Program-made: the position numbers and the translations under genes
In this document: piece by piece, positions 1-12,486 of the stretch
Layout: each line of letters opens with the position of its first letter
Numbering within the stretch: the first letter of the stretch is position 1
Notes under the pieces: generated by a model
What the model was told of the DNA's origin: nothing
What the model saw: the letters and a program-made list of their open reading frames with translations, nothing else
The model's database searches: none
Source of the DNA: Psilocybe azurescens
Taxonomy: Eukaryota; Basidiomycota; Agaricomycetes; Agaricales; Agrocybaceae
NCBI GenBank assembly: GCA_023853785.1
Contig: JAJIRX010000782.1
Span: 243,791 to 307,790 of the forward strand
Direction: 5' to 3'
DNA: 64,000 nt

Positions 1-1600
1 ATAACTATGAACAACCGAGGAGCTCTTGTTTCTCACTGATTACGGATATCTGAGCAGCCCTCCGTTCGCCCTTTCCCCTATCTGTGTGAATTTTAGAGGT
101 GACTCTGGATCTGAAAGGATTTCTTTTCTGGCATACCCCTTATTTGGACAGACATTAATAGCGGACGGCGATTTGCAGTACTTCGTACACTGCGCAGCGT
201 GTATATTCTCGGCGCCATGAAAGGCTAAAGCGTTTAATCTACGCGACTAAGGATGCAACTGAGCTGGTCGGTACCCAATGCCATGCCATGCAATAGGGAT
301 CAGTCAGTTGAGCTTTTTAAAAATATGATCGCCAACTCGTGTACTTAGTAAATGGCTGGCTATTCTACTCGGGTAGCTCCTGGTTAGCTCCCGACTGTGG
401 ATATGTCCGTGAATCTATTCGGGTAACTCTAATTTCAACAAAGGAAAAATGTCGTACACAGAATGACATGGCTCAGGGCCTTACTCTACCTGTTTCATGG
501 GAATACAGATTACCGGTTGAAGCCTACCAGCGATAGACTATGCTTGATCAATCTAACACCTGTATCTATGATATGTTGATTGACATACACCCGCACATCT
601 CAAAATACGTTTGCAGAGAACTATTTTTGGTGGCATTTTCAGAGACTATTATAGAATTAATACTCAGTGTACCATAGGCGAGAGATAGCACTTTCCCTTT
701 TACTGTGGATACATCCTAGAGATATGAAGAGATCTGTCTGTTTTTTTGCAGGAGATAGTGGAATAAAGAATCAAGCGACATTCGGGCGTTGCAACCAGTA
801 CTTCCAAGCCTGCTTATGTAGTTTAGTGGGCAATACAGACTGGCTCTGGCAGATATTCGCGAATAGGAGCCTATGTAGTAGAAATCTCGTGTCTGCCGTA
901 TGAATTTAATTATGAGCTTCACCCGCCTGGAAACCCGATCTTGAGAAATTGATAGTGCTATGGGTATTTTTTTGTTGGGCCGGTATGGCCGTACGATTGC
1001 TCAGAATAGTATATTTACTCGCTTGGACGGCTTGCGGCTTGAATCCAAATGAATCCAGTTGTGTCCATGATGGGATCCTTGGTGAAATGTCCAACCGAGA
1101 TACTCATCGGTAAGGTGATGATAAACTTATGCCACCATTCCACGACTCGCAAAATTGGGTGTGCGATGTTTCTGTCTACCCGTGAGTACGACGGCTTCGA
1201 CTCTCGAGTAGAGAGTAGAACGAGCGCCGCTTGCTTGGTAACGCGTCTGTAAATAGAGTTAGACTGATTCCAAATGTAAGTTCTACGAGTAATAGACAAA
1301 TTTCAGGAGCTTCTAGCCTTCGACTGTCACTATTAACAACTCATTTCGCAAGAGCTGATTATGCGTGAGTAAGACCTACTTATAAATACACTTCGAGAGT
1401 TAGGTACTATGACAGGATATGTGACGGAATAGAGCCATGAGCGGCCCAGGTTGGTGAGAGTTATAAGGTCTACATAAGGGAGGAACTCTATTATCTCCCA
1501 TGCTCCTGATTACCGATATAACATAGCCTGAAGTAGCCACGTTCAAGTGTCTAGGTATAAATTTTGTGAAACTTTGGGAAAAAGGGTGGGCTTTATCTAT
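1..1600. other. Gene-free stretch, no feature recognised
   Basis: Both strands contain only short open frames (under about 95 codons) with no recognisable domain, no chain of splice-compatible exons and no RNA gene. I see no inverted or tandem repeat of note. It may be old, decayed repeat DNA or plain intergenic sequence. Confidence 0.5.
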
Positions 1601-2264
1601 AAATAGAAGGTTTGGAAATCATGATATTTTTGAGATTGATCTATTTTTGTCCTGATAGATGTGGGGAGGCAGTATGCAAATATCGGTAATTCAGCAGTTT
1701 ACCTGCATGGATATGTGATCCCCAGAAGTATATTCGATGCTATTCTTGTTTTTTGCTTGTTTTTGCTTATTTTTTAATCTATAATATAAGAGACGGTTTT
1801 TCTAAAAAGGAAGGAGCAAATTACTTAAGCATGACTAATTATTATTAAGCAGACCTCTGTGTTTTGGGGCCGGCGCTGCGGGGCTTTTGAAACAAACAAT
1901 CAGTGGCTGATGGCAAACAATAAAATAGGTGCCACAGGCTAACAAACATTTTGTGCCTACACTGAACATGTCTATTAGCCATAACCTGGGTAGTTTAAAA
2001 AACAAAAAAAAATATGTACAGTGGGCACCAGGGTCAAGTGGGCCAATAAATCCACATACATTAAAGACTATTTTAATAGCATTTCTGGCCACAGATATTG
2101 TGTTTGTTTGCCATCTGTATAACAACTGTATAAAGTTGCAAAGTTGAAATGGAAACTGTGGAATAAATTTGCAAGCAAGGGATGTTGTGAACAGTGGACA
2201 AGTTGATGTGGAATGAACTATGGGTGGGTGATCATGTTTTCTCCAAGTGAAAGTGTTTAAATAA

Positions 2265-2950
2265 AGATGTATATAGAGAGATAGCAGTGGGATATGGTTT
2301 TGCAATTGGAGATAAATAGTCTCCAGTACAGTACAGATGATAAAAAAAAATTGAGGATGAAGCTGCAGTGTGCTTTACTCCAAATGTAATGGGTAAAATA
2401 TAGACACTGTTAACTATTGTGCATGAGAATTAACATGTAAATTTTAATTACTATGGGCTGTAGATTAAAGTGATTAATTTGCAGGACAAATGTAGTGGGG
2501 TGAGGGGGCAGCTATTTTAATTGTGAAGAGTGTAAGCTATAAATTTTAAAATGATACAGTGCTGCAGGCATATAGCAGCAGGAGGATTTGTGGGTGTGTT
2601 GGTTCTATTTAAATAAGATGTGGATGGAAAGATAGCATTGAGACATGATTTTGTAATTGGAAATAAGCAGTGTACAATACTGTACAGACAATAAAATTAT
2701 TTATTTGAGGATAAAGCTCCAGTGTGTTTTACACATGTAAAAATAAATACATTATTAAGTATTGGGTGTGAGAATTGAGATTTAAATTTTAAAGCACTAT
2801 AGGTTGTAGATTAATGTGATTAATTTGCAGGACTATTTTGATTGTGAAGAAGAGTATAAGGTATAAAATTTAAAATAGTACAGTGCTGCAGGTGCTGTGC
2901 ATATGAGGTGATTTGTGGATAGTTGATGTATAGTGGAGTATTGTATAAAA
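2265..2950. repeat. Imperfect tandem duplication, period about 345 bp
   Basis: Two diverged direct copies follow each other, roughly 2,265-2,610 and 2,611-2,950. Shared landmarks in the same order are a degenerate GGATATGGTTTTGCAATTGG-like block (2,289 and 2,636), a CAGTGTG(C/T)TTTAC block, a GTAGATTAA-GTGATTAATTTGCAGGAC block (2,460 and 2,808) and a CAGTGCTGCAGG block (2,559 and 2,881). Divergence is mostly single substitutions and small gaps. Confidence 0.65.
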
Positions 2951-3241
2951 TATACAGTAGGATGATGATTGATTGGGAGTGGACATAGGCAGGGATGTGG
3001 ATATTAAAACAGGCATGGTGGCAAAGATACTGTGAATTAGTTGGAGTGGGTGTAATATGATTGAAATTTTAGTTTGAGATTGTTAAAGCAAAGAAATATT
3101 TAGTGGACACAGAATGTAGAGTTCTGTATATATATATATTTGTGTATTTGTTCAGTATTATTGACTGTGAGTATATATAATTTGACTATGGAGATGCAGA
3201 GTGCAACTCCAGCAAGCTGTAGAGCAGACTGTGAGAGTAGA

Positions 3242-3498
3242 GGAGGGGGATGAGCTGTGCTCATCCCCCTCCAACATTATATGAGTGAGGAGATGTGAAG
3301 CAAGAGGGATGAGCGCAGCTCATCCCCAAGAGTGACTGCTATTATTATTATTTTTCATGAGGTATAGAATGCCAATAAAAAGGGGGGGATGAGCGAAGCT
3401 CATTCCCCTAAAGACATTATGATTGTGATTGGTATTATTTATTTATCAATGAGGAGGCGCAAGGTGCCAACAAGCAGGGGTCTGGGGCGCAGCCCCAG
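3242..3498. repeat. Cluster of four GC-rich triloop hairpins
   Basis: Four near-perfect inverted repeats, each with a three-base loop. 3,242-3,272 has 14 bp arms (GGAGGGGGATGAGC) and loop TGT. 3,306-3,326 has 9 bp arms (GGGATGAGC) and loop GCA. 3,384-3,408 has 11 bp arms including one G-T pair, and loop GAA. 3,482-3,498 has 7 bp arms (CTGGGGC) and loop GCA. The first three share the GGGATGAGC arm. Such hairpins can mark transposon ends, but I cannot assign a class. Confidence 0.75.
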
Positions 3499-3809
3499 CG
3501 AAGCTGTTGACCCTGCCGTGAAGCACAGGGGGTGATGGCGAATCCCCCCGACGTAGCGGCGGGTCATAAAGCTCGTCTTGTACAATACTAGGCACATTCT
3601 TATGTAATTTATTACATAATGTAGTCAATAAAGTTGCATTTTTAAAACTACCTAGCTAAGGGTAAAATAAAGATAATATTACGTCATTGATATCATCAAT
3701 TGAGCTTGCTGTTCCTTTGCGTGATTTATTACTTCGACATTTCGTTCATTTTATCTGTTTGAACGTCCACAGACATCTCAGCCATACAAAAGACGACAGT
3801 GTGAACATT

Positions 3810-5750
3810 ATGGACGTCAAACCCAGGGGCGCCAACAGGTCGACAAAAGTCGCAGGGAAACTAAAAGTCTTACCAGAACAACCTGAAGACCTGCCTGTTC
3901 TCGGTTCGAAACCTCCTTACAAACCCCCAAGAGACCATGTTGAGAGCGCAGGTACAACTGGAGATAGCGACGATGGCGATGTGGAAGAAAATGAAGACTC
4001 TCAGGAGTATGATGTCGAGGTAAGCAACGCGAAAGTTCTTCTCTGCATGGCAATTACGACCTAAGACCTACTATTCTCTTTAGGTATATAACCAGATATC
4101 TTTGATACCGGAGGGGACAGCTCGTAGAGACGCGTTAAGGCTGACAAAAAGAAAGCGAAATCACTACCACGAGTGACAGCATATGCCACGGCGAGGTAAT
4201 GTATCATTCATTCACTCTCTTGACATGCGCGGCGCGCTGAACCCTTCCAGCTCGTACCGGATGAATGACTTGATGAAGTTCTTTAATGCCAGAAGAAATG
4301 CATACCATACAGATCCCAAACTGATCGACGATGTGATATATACCCCTTATGTCTACGACCCGCCACCCAACTCCCATGAAACGCGCCCATCTCTGGCACC
4401 GACGGGCGATTTGTTGGGCATCCCAGAGCTCAGAGAAGATGGCGAAAGCGACCAGGAAGGAACGATTAAAAAAGGAAATCAAGTAAATTTGACACGACTT
4501 CTACACAGGCCGAGATATTTATGTTCGACTACGGCACTGTTGTAATATGGGGCATGTCAGAAGCGCAGGAAAAGAGGTTTTTGTCATCAATGTGAGCGTC
4601 CTCCCTCGGTCGGAGCTATACAATAATTTGACTTACGTATGGTTAGAAAACGTTTCGAAATCGATCGACTAGGTAAGCATCCAAAATATCGACGTTATCC
4701 CCACGTCATGTAACGAAAGCCTTCAGCAACCGAGGACATTGAGATGGAAGACTTAAACTACTATTACGCAAATTACAGTCGGTGGGTAATTAAGTCAAAT
4801 ATCATACACATGATTCCAAGCATCCAACAGAATCTACAATGATGTTATCACCTTGCGAAAGGGCTCGAGTTATATGTGAGTTAGTTCAATTTGTATTATA
4901 AGAAGGCTAATCATCGCTATAAAAATAAGGACGAAACTTTCCTTGTCACATGCGCTATCCCAATCAGTGAAAATATCTTTGGTATAAAGCAATTTATTCT
5001 CATCTTTTTCACTTAATTGACGTTCACCCAAACAGTTTGAAGAATTGATCTCGTCTAAAATTGAAGAAACTAAAGACATCCCGGAGGTGATCAGTGAAAC
5101 GGGGAAAATCGGCATGCCGCACAAAGGTTCGTCTTTTCACCGGTGGCGACCGAAAGAGCTTAGTGATCCTTAACTCAATTGAATAGAAATCATGCAAAAG
5201 ATTGGACAGCTCTTCCTCCTGCGAACAAACATCAACTCCGTTGGTTCAGTTCTGGACTCTCCTGTATGCAACGATTTTGTCTGCAAGTCGTGGCTGAGAC
5301 ATTGACATATATTCATCCAACAGGAAGTGTTCTGGGTGCGTCGTTTACTCGGGATTTTGCACGGGCATCTGCGTTAATTGACGTTTACCCACAGAGTTAT
5401 CCCGATCTCCAACCGCTCTATGATGCAGCTCGGAGCTATCTCGAAATCCCGCAAAGAATTAATTTATTGAATACTCGTGTTGAAGTACGCGCCTTTTATA
5501 TACGGCCTCTGTCGAACCTGCGGGCTAATACGTGACGTTTCATTCAGGTTCTTCAGGATATGCTACAACTCTTGAAGGAATCCGTGTCGAGCAAACACGC
5601 TGAGCGCTTAGAGCAAATCGTCATTTTCTTAATTGGCATCGAAATCGGTGGGTCGTTACTCAAGCTTCTCAAGACTAAATGTCTGATTGGTTGCCACTTC
5701 TTTCAGTTCTTGGTATTATCACCATTCTCGTCGACCTAATGGCGGCTTAA
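3810..5750 (+). CDS. RMD1/DUF155-family membrane protein
   Basis: Spliced gene read from ATG 3,810 to TAA 5,748-5,750 with many short introns. After an acidic, low-complexity N-terminal region (DSDDGDVEENEDSQE), conserved DUF155 blocks follow: SYRMNDLMKFFNAR, then FMFDYGTVVIWGMSEAQEKRF, a small EDLNYYYA exon, DLQPLYDAARSYLEIPQR, LNTRVEVLQDMLQLL and a C-terminal hydrophobic anchor (IVLGIITILVDLMAA). This order is characteristic of the family of yeast Rmd1 and fission yeast Sif2, and of related mitochondrial proteins. The biochemical function is unsettled; yeast RMD1 is linked to meiotic division. The splice junctions I checked keep frame (for example GAG|GTA at about 4,020/4,083), so the gene looks intact. 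It converges with Sec5. Confidence 0.85.
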
Positions 5751-6157
5751 AACTGCATTAAACTTTGTAATATAAGCTAAAGCTGCTCTACTGTATCTAC
5801 TTTGCATATTCTTTTCCCATCAGCCGCGGATCATACCAAATTTTATCAAAAATAATCACAGCTCGACCCACGATCGGGCATAACCTTCTGAATCCTGATT
5901 CTTTTCGGCCTTCCTTTCCTCTACTCACAGTATCCATACTTAGTTGGTTAAAACTGTCAAGACCAATGCAATACCCCAAAGCCGGCGGATATGTCCAGAT
6001 GTCCGTTATTCTCGATTTAGATGCTACTACACATAGAGCGTCATACTATATTACATGTACATGGATTGGAAATAAGTATACAGTGTATGGGCCTAAGGTG
6101 CGCGGCGGGCAGCCTTCGCAGGGTCCAGTCGACTACCATAACTCTAAGATGATGAGG
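5751..6157. other. Short intergenic gap between convergent genes
   Basis: About 400 bp between the stop of the DUF155 gene and the stop of Sec5, presumably holding both 3' ends. No repeat or RNA gene is seen. Confidence 0.6.
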
Positions 6158-9100
6158 CTACTTGCGTTCGTTACGTCCTTTCGTTGCGTGATGAAGCTTT
6201 ATCTCGGGACCGGGGGCCGAAGACCCTCCACGACTGCTCGAAGAAGTCGTTGACTTCGACTGCCTGAAACATAGGAACTCGATGCCAGTTGCGCGGCGCG
6301 TTTCTGCCAACGTTTTCTTGACGCCGTCTAGGTTCGACTGCAGATTCTCGTCACCCGGACGCCGCGCGTAAGCCTGTGAGATGCGGTTGTAAAGGTCCGT
6401 CAGCAGTTTCGCCGCTGTAGGAGTCACGTATCGTCCTAGTGTCTGGTGCATGAATTCAATCTCGAGTGTGGCCTGATTGTCGCATACTGTTAGCTAATCG
6501 AACATTTCGAGAATTGCATACGCACTCGAAGCATTCCGCCCATGCCGAAACGTTTTACCTGTCGGAAGCATCGGAGCGCCTCACCCGCAAGCTCTTCTAC
6601 AAGAGCGTGCAAAGCTCGATCTAGAAGTGGCTCGGCTATGTTGCACACTTGGGCATGCACGCTCACAAGAGTCATTAGGGTATCATACATATAGGGTCGA
6701 ACATCTAAACGGATCTCATTGTCAAGTAGCTCGAACTGGTAAGCTCGCAAGAAAATGACATACCGTTGGGTTGAGGTGTCTGATACCAGTCCACATCGCT
6801 TTCGAGAATTCCGCCACGCAGAATGGATGTGACGATTTCGCCCTTCGCCTTGATGTAGCCCTCGAACAGAGTTTTGTCAAGCTCTGCTACCACGGTCATC
6901 AGGGTCTATAGAATAATCTAAGGTCAAGCTTGTACCTGGATCAGTGCCAGAATCATTACCTTTTTGTCCTCTGTAATGGAAGTGTTGAATGCGCTCTCCA
7001 ACTGGAGAAGCATGCTGGGTATCACTGCTTTGGACAGATTATTAAAGTTTGAAATGACGATCAATAAACGAGTGTCCTGAAAGGAAGGTGTAAGCGTTAA
7101 CGTTGGGTTAACAGACATTTAATTGTTGACATACGCCATCTTTAAGGTCGAGAAGCTCAATAGGATTTATTCCTTCCCTTTCCGTATTCAGGATAGCAGG
7201 GCCTTTCCCTTGGGCCACTGGGGATTCATCAGAGGCTAGAAGCACCAGTCCGTCCAGGATAGCATACAAAGCATCCAGAAAGGCCTTCGTTATCTTGGAC
7301 ACAAAAATCTGGGGTATTGGGGCTTGCTTCAACACTCGCGACGAGGTTGAAGAAGCCAATTCAAGGCCACCTGCGAGTCTATATGCTGCCGTGGTCATAT
7401 GTCTCTGGAAGATATCTATTTGGGAAAGATAGCAGGTAGTAAAGGGGTCGCTAGGACTTGTTATCCACGCTTCCGTCCAATGGAACATGCGCGCATCTAT
7501 GGGATATATTTCAGCCAGAGTTTGACAAATCATTATAGGTTTAAACTAGATTTGCATACCTCTCAGCCACCCGTCGATAAGTATATCTTCAAATCTCCAT
7601 TTGACGCTTTCGAGAAGGCTCTTTAGTCCGGTATCTTGTGAAATGTCAAGGCTATTGAGTTCGTTGACTGTGTCTTGTATGTCAGTATTGATTTTGATTA
7701 GATAATAAGCCGTGCATGGTGAGTGGGTATTCTTCGGGATCAAAGGGAGAGGCGCGGCGTTATAGGAGCCACCCACAGAAGTCATGACGGCGACATCAGA
7801 CAGTCTAAAAACTCAGAGATAAGAGATATATAAAGCTTGACGATATCCAGAGCCATAGTCCGGCATTGTGAGAAGCTTCGTCGAGTTCCAGATGCCCCAG
7901 ATGCAGGGTTAGCAGTCTAGACGAAGAAAAGGGGTTGAATTTTAGAGTTATCGTGAGATGTATTTTGGCGAGTCACTTTTTGAATTTCCTGTCCATGAAA
8001 CCTTTGGCGATTTTCCAAAAGCTGGGAAGCGACGACAACATGGCCTCGGATATATTTTTAATCATATCGTGAATAGCCTGCCATACTGGTTCTCCAGCGG
8101 ACCCGGCTAGAACATAACACCCATTGATGAGAAAAAATTGCGCGCGAATAGAAGAGACCGATGGAAATACCGATAAATGACTCGGCTTTCTGTGCCACCA
8201 AGTCCGCGATGACGTTTTGGAGTTGCGTTTGAAGCGATGTTTCCAGCAAGTCGGAGTTTGGAGTATCGGCCAGAGTTCTTTGGATAGTTGCTATCTCGAA
8301 TAAGACGACAATCTCGTGTGGGGAATCACTGCTTCTTTCGCTTACCTTCTATTACTTTCGCGGAAGAACGATATGACTTATTCATGGCGTCCAGAATATG
8401 TTTGTGATGGCTGTCAAAGTAAGTCCAGACGGGGTCATCGTTCGCTTGCAGCTCTATTAGGACCCTGAAGACAAATAAACCACGGCTGAGTATATGCGCG
8501 GATGCAGAAGTTAAATTCTCGTACTCTAACGTTTTTTCCTGTTCTTCCACGCTTCGGCTAGAATCTTGCAACTGTGAGATGAGCACATTTCGCATTTGGC
8601 TAATAGCCTTCTCTACACTCGTCCATACTTTATCGAGGACGCGACGCTGCTGCTGCTCGGCGGCATCGGACGCAATGGTGTCTTTGAAGTTCCCGATCGG
8701 GAGCAGCTGTCCTGGTCGATTTTCCAGCATATATTTACCCTTCTTATAGTCACGCAGAGCAATTTCGTAACGACCCTGCAGTTTGGCGTCCGCAATGAAA
8801 ACATATTTCCACGGACAAAAATGGGGATCAAAATACCGCTTCAATAGATTCATAGATAAAACTGGGTAGGTTGAAGAAGAATTTGGATCTTTCGAAAACT
8901 GAAAGTGTTGTCTGGATTTTCTGAGCTTTCGAGGCGTTCTCCAGGACCGGTAGGAAGACTTGATTCGCCTTCTGCACTCCATCTGAGAAAAGAGAAGGAT
9001 GCCTGGTCATTCACAGCCAAAACGGCAAAAATGATTCTCACTCTTGAGATGATTACGGAGAGGTAAGGCAGAGAATTGGGTGCCCGGTGTCAAGAGGCCC

Positions 9101-9772
9101 TCTTGCATTTCCACATAGAGAACTGGACGGAAATAAATATAAGTCTCCTGAGACATATGTGCTAGTTTCGGCAATACCGTCTGTGGTGGATTTGACAGCA
9201 ACGAAGCGGTCAAAATTATCTTCCACCAGAATGCGAAGGGCCTCTGACCGGGCTTCTATGGAATTTTGCAGATGTGCAATCCCTCTAGCGAGATCCTGGT
9301 ATGTTGCGTTCGGATGCATCGTAGACAAAAAGACCTTTGGGTCGAAGGACTTTGAAGTAATGAGACAAGCTGCCTCTAAAGGAACGCGAAATAGAGGTCG
9401 ATAGGTCATTCACACCACACAAGTCGTCGAAAGAAGTTAGCATACTCAGTTCCATATCCAAATCCTTCAACCTAAGTCTATGAGCCCACAAGAAAGATCA
9501 AGAATAGCAGGATTCCCAACTCACTTGACAGCACTTCCTAATCCTATAGGATCTCCTTCACCGTCTCCGGCGATCGATGGGCTAAGAAGTGCGCCAGCAA
9601 CGGAGTCCGCGAGCTCATGATCTACTTCTTCCCACTTTCTAATTTCAATGTCAACTGTTATGATCTTCGCGTCAAATAGTTTCCACATCAGGACCTACGT
9701 AGGAGCCATCGAGCCGATCTTGTAGGCCTGGAGAAGTGCTGCCTCATCGACTTCAAAATTCAATCTCGGCAT
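6158..9772 (-). CDS. SEC5: Exocyst complex component Sec5
   Basis: Minus-strand gene starting [20 protein letters not shown] at 9,772, the classic Sec5 N-terminus, followed by the DP-GLG-like motif ([11 protein letters not shown]) before an extended, mostly helical protein. Recognisable blocks include [41 protein letters not shown], a middle region ([18 protein letters not shown], other frame) and C-terminal helices ([31 protein letters not shown]). Sec5 is a core subunit of the octameric exocyst that tethers secretory vesicles at sites of polarised growth such as the hyphal tip. The gene is cut by many short introns and I see no frameshift. The stop was taken at 6,158; an alternative reading of the last ~25 codons would end at 6,171. 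Confidence 0.88.
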
Positions 9773-9870
9773 CGTTACACGTCCGCTTTGTTATTGCTTG
9801 CTGCTGCTACTGCTGATTGATACCACGTATTATTCGCTTGAGGCCTCGCAAGTAGTCTGCGCGGGATGGT

Positions 9871-9990
9871 GCCGCGTCGCCGTAGAAGTTTCTATGCAGA
9901 GGTGTGGAGTTGGTTGCGACTGATCTGTAGGTGAACGAAACACGCCGCGTCGCCGTAGAAGATTATGTGAGAGGAATGAAGATGGTTGGT
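9871..9990. repeat. 73-bp direct repeat upstream of Sec5
   Basis: The block GCCGCGTCGCCGTAGAAG occurs at 9,871 and again at 9,944, followed each time by similar GA/TG-rich sequence. It lies 100-200 bp upstream of the Sec5 start, so it could act in its promoter or 5' leader. No known site is recognised. Confidence 0.55.
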
Positions 9991-10340
9991 TGTGATTGAG
10001 TTGTGAGGGAATGAAATGCAGCCGCAACCGTCGTGATTGCATTCAAGCACAGGTTCATCTATTTGCGCCTATTGGTTTGCATCAAACCGTGTCTAGTGTC
10101 TATAACTCTGTCTCTCTGAGCTCTTCAACGTTTTTGACAATAACAATCAGTCATCCAGTCATTTATATATTATCAGTTTCTCCTTCATTTAGAACTAATT
10201 AAATTGCCGAAGCGTGAATACATTTGGTCAACATGTGCAGCAATTGCGAGAGCACTAAGCACGGAATACGATAGAGGATAAACATGAGATGGGGTGAATT
10301 CCATAAGATTCGTCTGGGTTAAGAGCGGGTATAATGCAGT
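9991..10340. other. Intergenic, no gene seen
   Basis: Sequence between the Sec5 upstream repeat and the 3' end of the fatty acid hydroxylase gene. Only short open frames; it presumably holds the Sec5 promoter and the hydroxylase 3' UTR. Confidence 0.5.
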
Positions 10341-11846
10341 TTATACTGGCAGGATTGTGTTGAAAATATAATCCCAAATTTTGCCTGGCAAAAGTTTCAG
10401 CCGTTAAAGAGTCACCTTCGTCACCGACGAAAACCACTTACTGGTCACACCGTAACCAAGTTCAAAGTTCTTGTAATGGTGAGCAAGATGATATTTCTTC
10501 ATGTCCTTAATATATTGGGGGAGTTTCTTATGATGCAACCTAATGTTAAAGACTTGAGTAAAAAGGATCGAAACCGATGGAGAAAAAAGACTTGCGCATA
10601 GTGCATGCAGTCATATCCAACGTCTGCAACAAAAAAATCAGGACGGACGTTCTATTGAAAACGGCAGCGAGTACTTACAGAACGTGAAGGCACCAGAAAT
10701 GATACCGTTTGCCACCGCCACAGGGAAGATGGAGTAGGCAAGCTGCGTGAACGGTGTTTCAAGAACAATGAAGAGGAAAGGAGGCATCACCAGCCTCAAC
10801 CTAAAAAAGATGTTAGAATACATATACACGACTAATGGTTCACTCATAGAAGCCTACCTATCCATTGGAAGATAATGATGAATTCCATGCATGAGGAAAT
10901 GAAGCATGAGGAAAATAGGCCTATCTGGAAGGTAGTCGTCGACGTGGAAGATGAATCGGTGCATCAGATACTCCAAAAAGGTCCAAATGAGATTTCCGAG
11001 AAAGAAACAGGCCAATGTCTTCACGACTGATCCCGCGGGGATGAGAGTGAGAGATGAAATGGGTAGTGCTGGATTGTCGAAAAAGTTGGGGAGAGGTCCC
11101 GTGAATTGGAAGAGAGAACGCAAGAACAGGTAAAAAGCAATGGGCGCCCAGATCATGGGTATAACCCACCACTCAGTTCGCGTGAACATCTACGTCCAAA
11201 GGGTGGTGAATAAAGAAGACCGTTGATAGAAAATATAAATATCCGCACCTCGAGATAATCTGGGCCGAATAATCGCGCGGATTCCTTCAAGTGCCGGGGT
11301 TGATGTACCTGTTGCAGATAGTAGGATTTGCTGAAGAAGACGTTAGAAGTTTCACTTGACAGCATGGAAATTGGCCAATTTATTTACCTCCAGTTAGCTT
11401 CCCATACTTGTCGCAAGAGTGGCTTTCGAAGATCCAAAAACACATTCTTCTCAAAATCACGAGCAGAATCAGTGGTATCAGGATGGAAGTCATCAGTGGC
11501 TTCCCAGTCTATGACAGAACCCAATGGATAAATAACTGTCACGATGCGCTGGAAGTGTATATCACACACCTTCACGAATAATGGACTCTCCCGAACCCAA
11601 TCTTCCAATAAGATATTCATCCAACATGTCATATGCTGAGTCCGAGTGCTCATGCTCGAGCTTGTCCTGCATGACCTCTTCGATATCCTTCCCCGCATAT
11701 TGCAAAATGAGGTCGTCGCCTCCTGGATGGTCGCTCAGGAAGCCAGACACGTCGTAAACCTTGCCACCTCGTGATATCCAGCAGTTAGAAGACTGCGTAT
11801 GCGCCGCGACGTCCTCCGCCGTATAGATACGAATTCGTTTAGACAT
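10341..11846 (-). CDS. SCS7: Fatty acid 2-hydroxylase (cytochrome b5 fusion)
   Basis: Starts MSKRIRIYTAEDVAAH at 11,846. The N-terminal cytochrome b5 domain has the haem motif DHPGGDD at about residue 38. It is followed by the linker DLRKPLLRQVW and SKSYYLQQVHQPRH, then the membrane-bound hydroxylase domain with its histidine boxes (HRFIFH, HFLMHGIHH, LHHKKLPQY, HLAHHYKNFELGYG) and membrane segments around LACFFLGNLIWTFLEY. The last exon reads SKIWDYIFNTILPV and stops at 10,341 after a 57-nt intron beginning GTAAGTGG. The enzyme adds a 2-hydroxyl to the very-long-chain acyl group of (phyto)ceramide in the ER, using electrons delivered through the b5 domain. All exons are in frame; the gene appears functional. 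Confidence 0.93.
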
Positions 11847-12486
11847 GAGGGGGAGGGAGGAAGGAAAGGTAAGACTCGTTACCGCACAACGGACGCTGAC
11901 CAAAACGATCCTCAAGATATTTAGTCTCACGATTTTTTATTGCTGCGATTTTAACCCCAATAAGGCAGTCATCAATCGCGACATCCCACTATCTGCCGAA
12001 AACTGCCGAAAACACGCACTCATTCTGCTCAAATATTATTCCATTGACCAGTTGTCTCGATTCTTATGCATTAAAATTAAACAAATTCTGCCTCAAAATC
12101 ATGTAACTGAACACCCCAGAGGAGTATTTGCTTGCCCTATGTTTTATCGTCTTTTGGTGGATAACCGTCTAGAATTTTCTGGGCGTGGTCCAGAATGCAA
12201 AGACGAAATAGACTGCGGTCGGCGCTTAAGTAAAAGCGCAGCCGACGGTCGATGTCTAGTCCTTCTTTCAGTCTCGTCCATGATCGCAATAAAACGGATC
12301 GACTTGCATCCAGAAACCCATTGCATGGGGGTCAGACGGGAGTCCGGCGAGCTACTAACTACTACCATCATAGTGTACAAGTTGGGAGTCAGCAGCACCT
12401 TCACCAACGTCTACTTCATGTCATCTGAAGATTTCTCGATCCAATAACACCTCGATCTCGAGCGGTTCAGCAGATGAATCTACTCC
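11847..12486. other. Intergenic, hydroxylase promoter region
   Basis: Lies between the hydroxylase start and the acyl-CoA ligase stop, both on the minus strand, so it should hold the hydroxylase promoter. A 200-codon frame is open on the plus strand (11,845-12,447) but has no domain, no compositional hallmark of coding and overlaps the hydroxylase start; I treat it as chance. Confidence 0.5.

Larger units (their letters stand above)
1600..3660. repeat. AT-rich repeat tract ending in GC-rich hairpins
   Basis: By eye the base composition changes to strongly AT-rich around 1,600 and back near 3,660, just before the DUF155 gene. The tract contains an imperfect tandem duplication (2,265-2,950), a short TA run near 3,129, and four GC-rich hairpins with three-base loops (3,242-3,498). 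A 156-codon frame on the minus strand (1,835-2,305) and a 72-codon frame opposite it are open but match no family I know. The best reading is a degenerate mobile-element remnant, class unknown. Confidence 0.55.

Noticed and set aside
6158..6260. Alternative C-terminal reading of Sec5 ([15 protein letters not shown]..., stop at 6,171)
   Set aside because: The other frame continues directly from the conserved GIEFLCFRQ block without needing a splice or frameshift; no acceptable intron supports the switch.
11845..12447. A 200-codon plus-strand open frame between the hydroxylase and acyl-CoA ligase genes
   Set aside because: No domain, no homologue I recognise, overlaps the hydroxylase start and its promoter; long open frames arise by chance at this composition.
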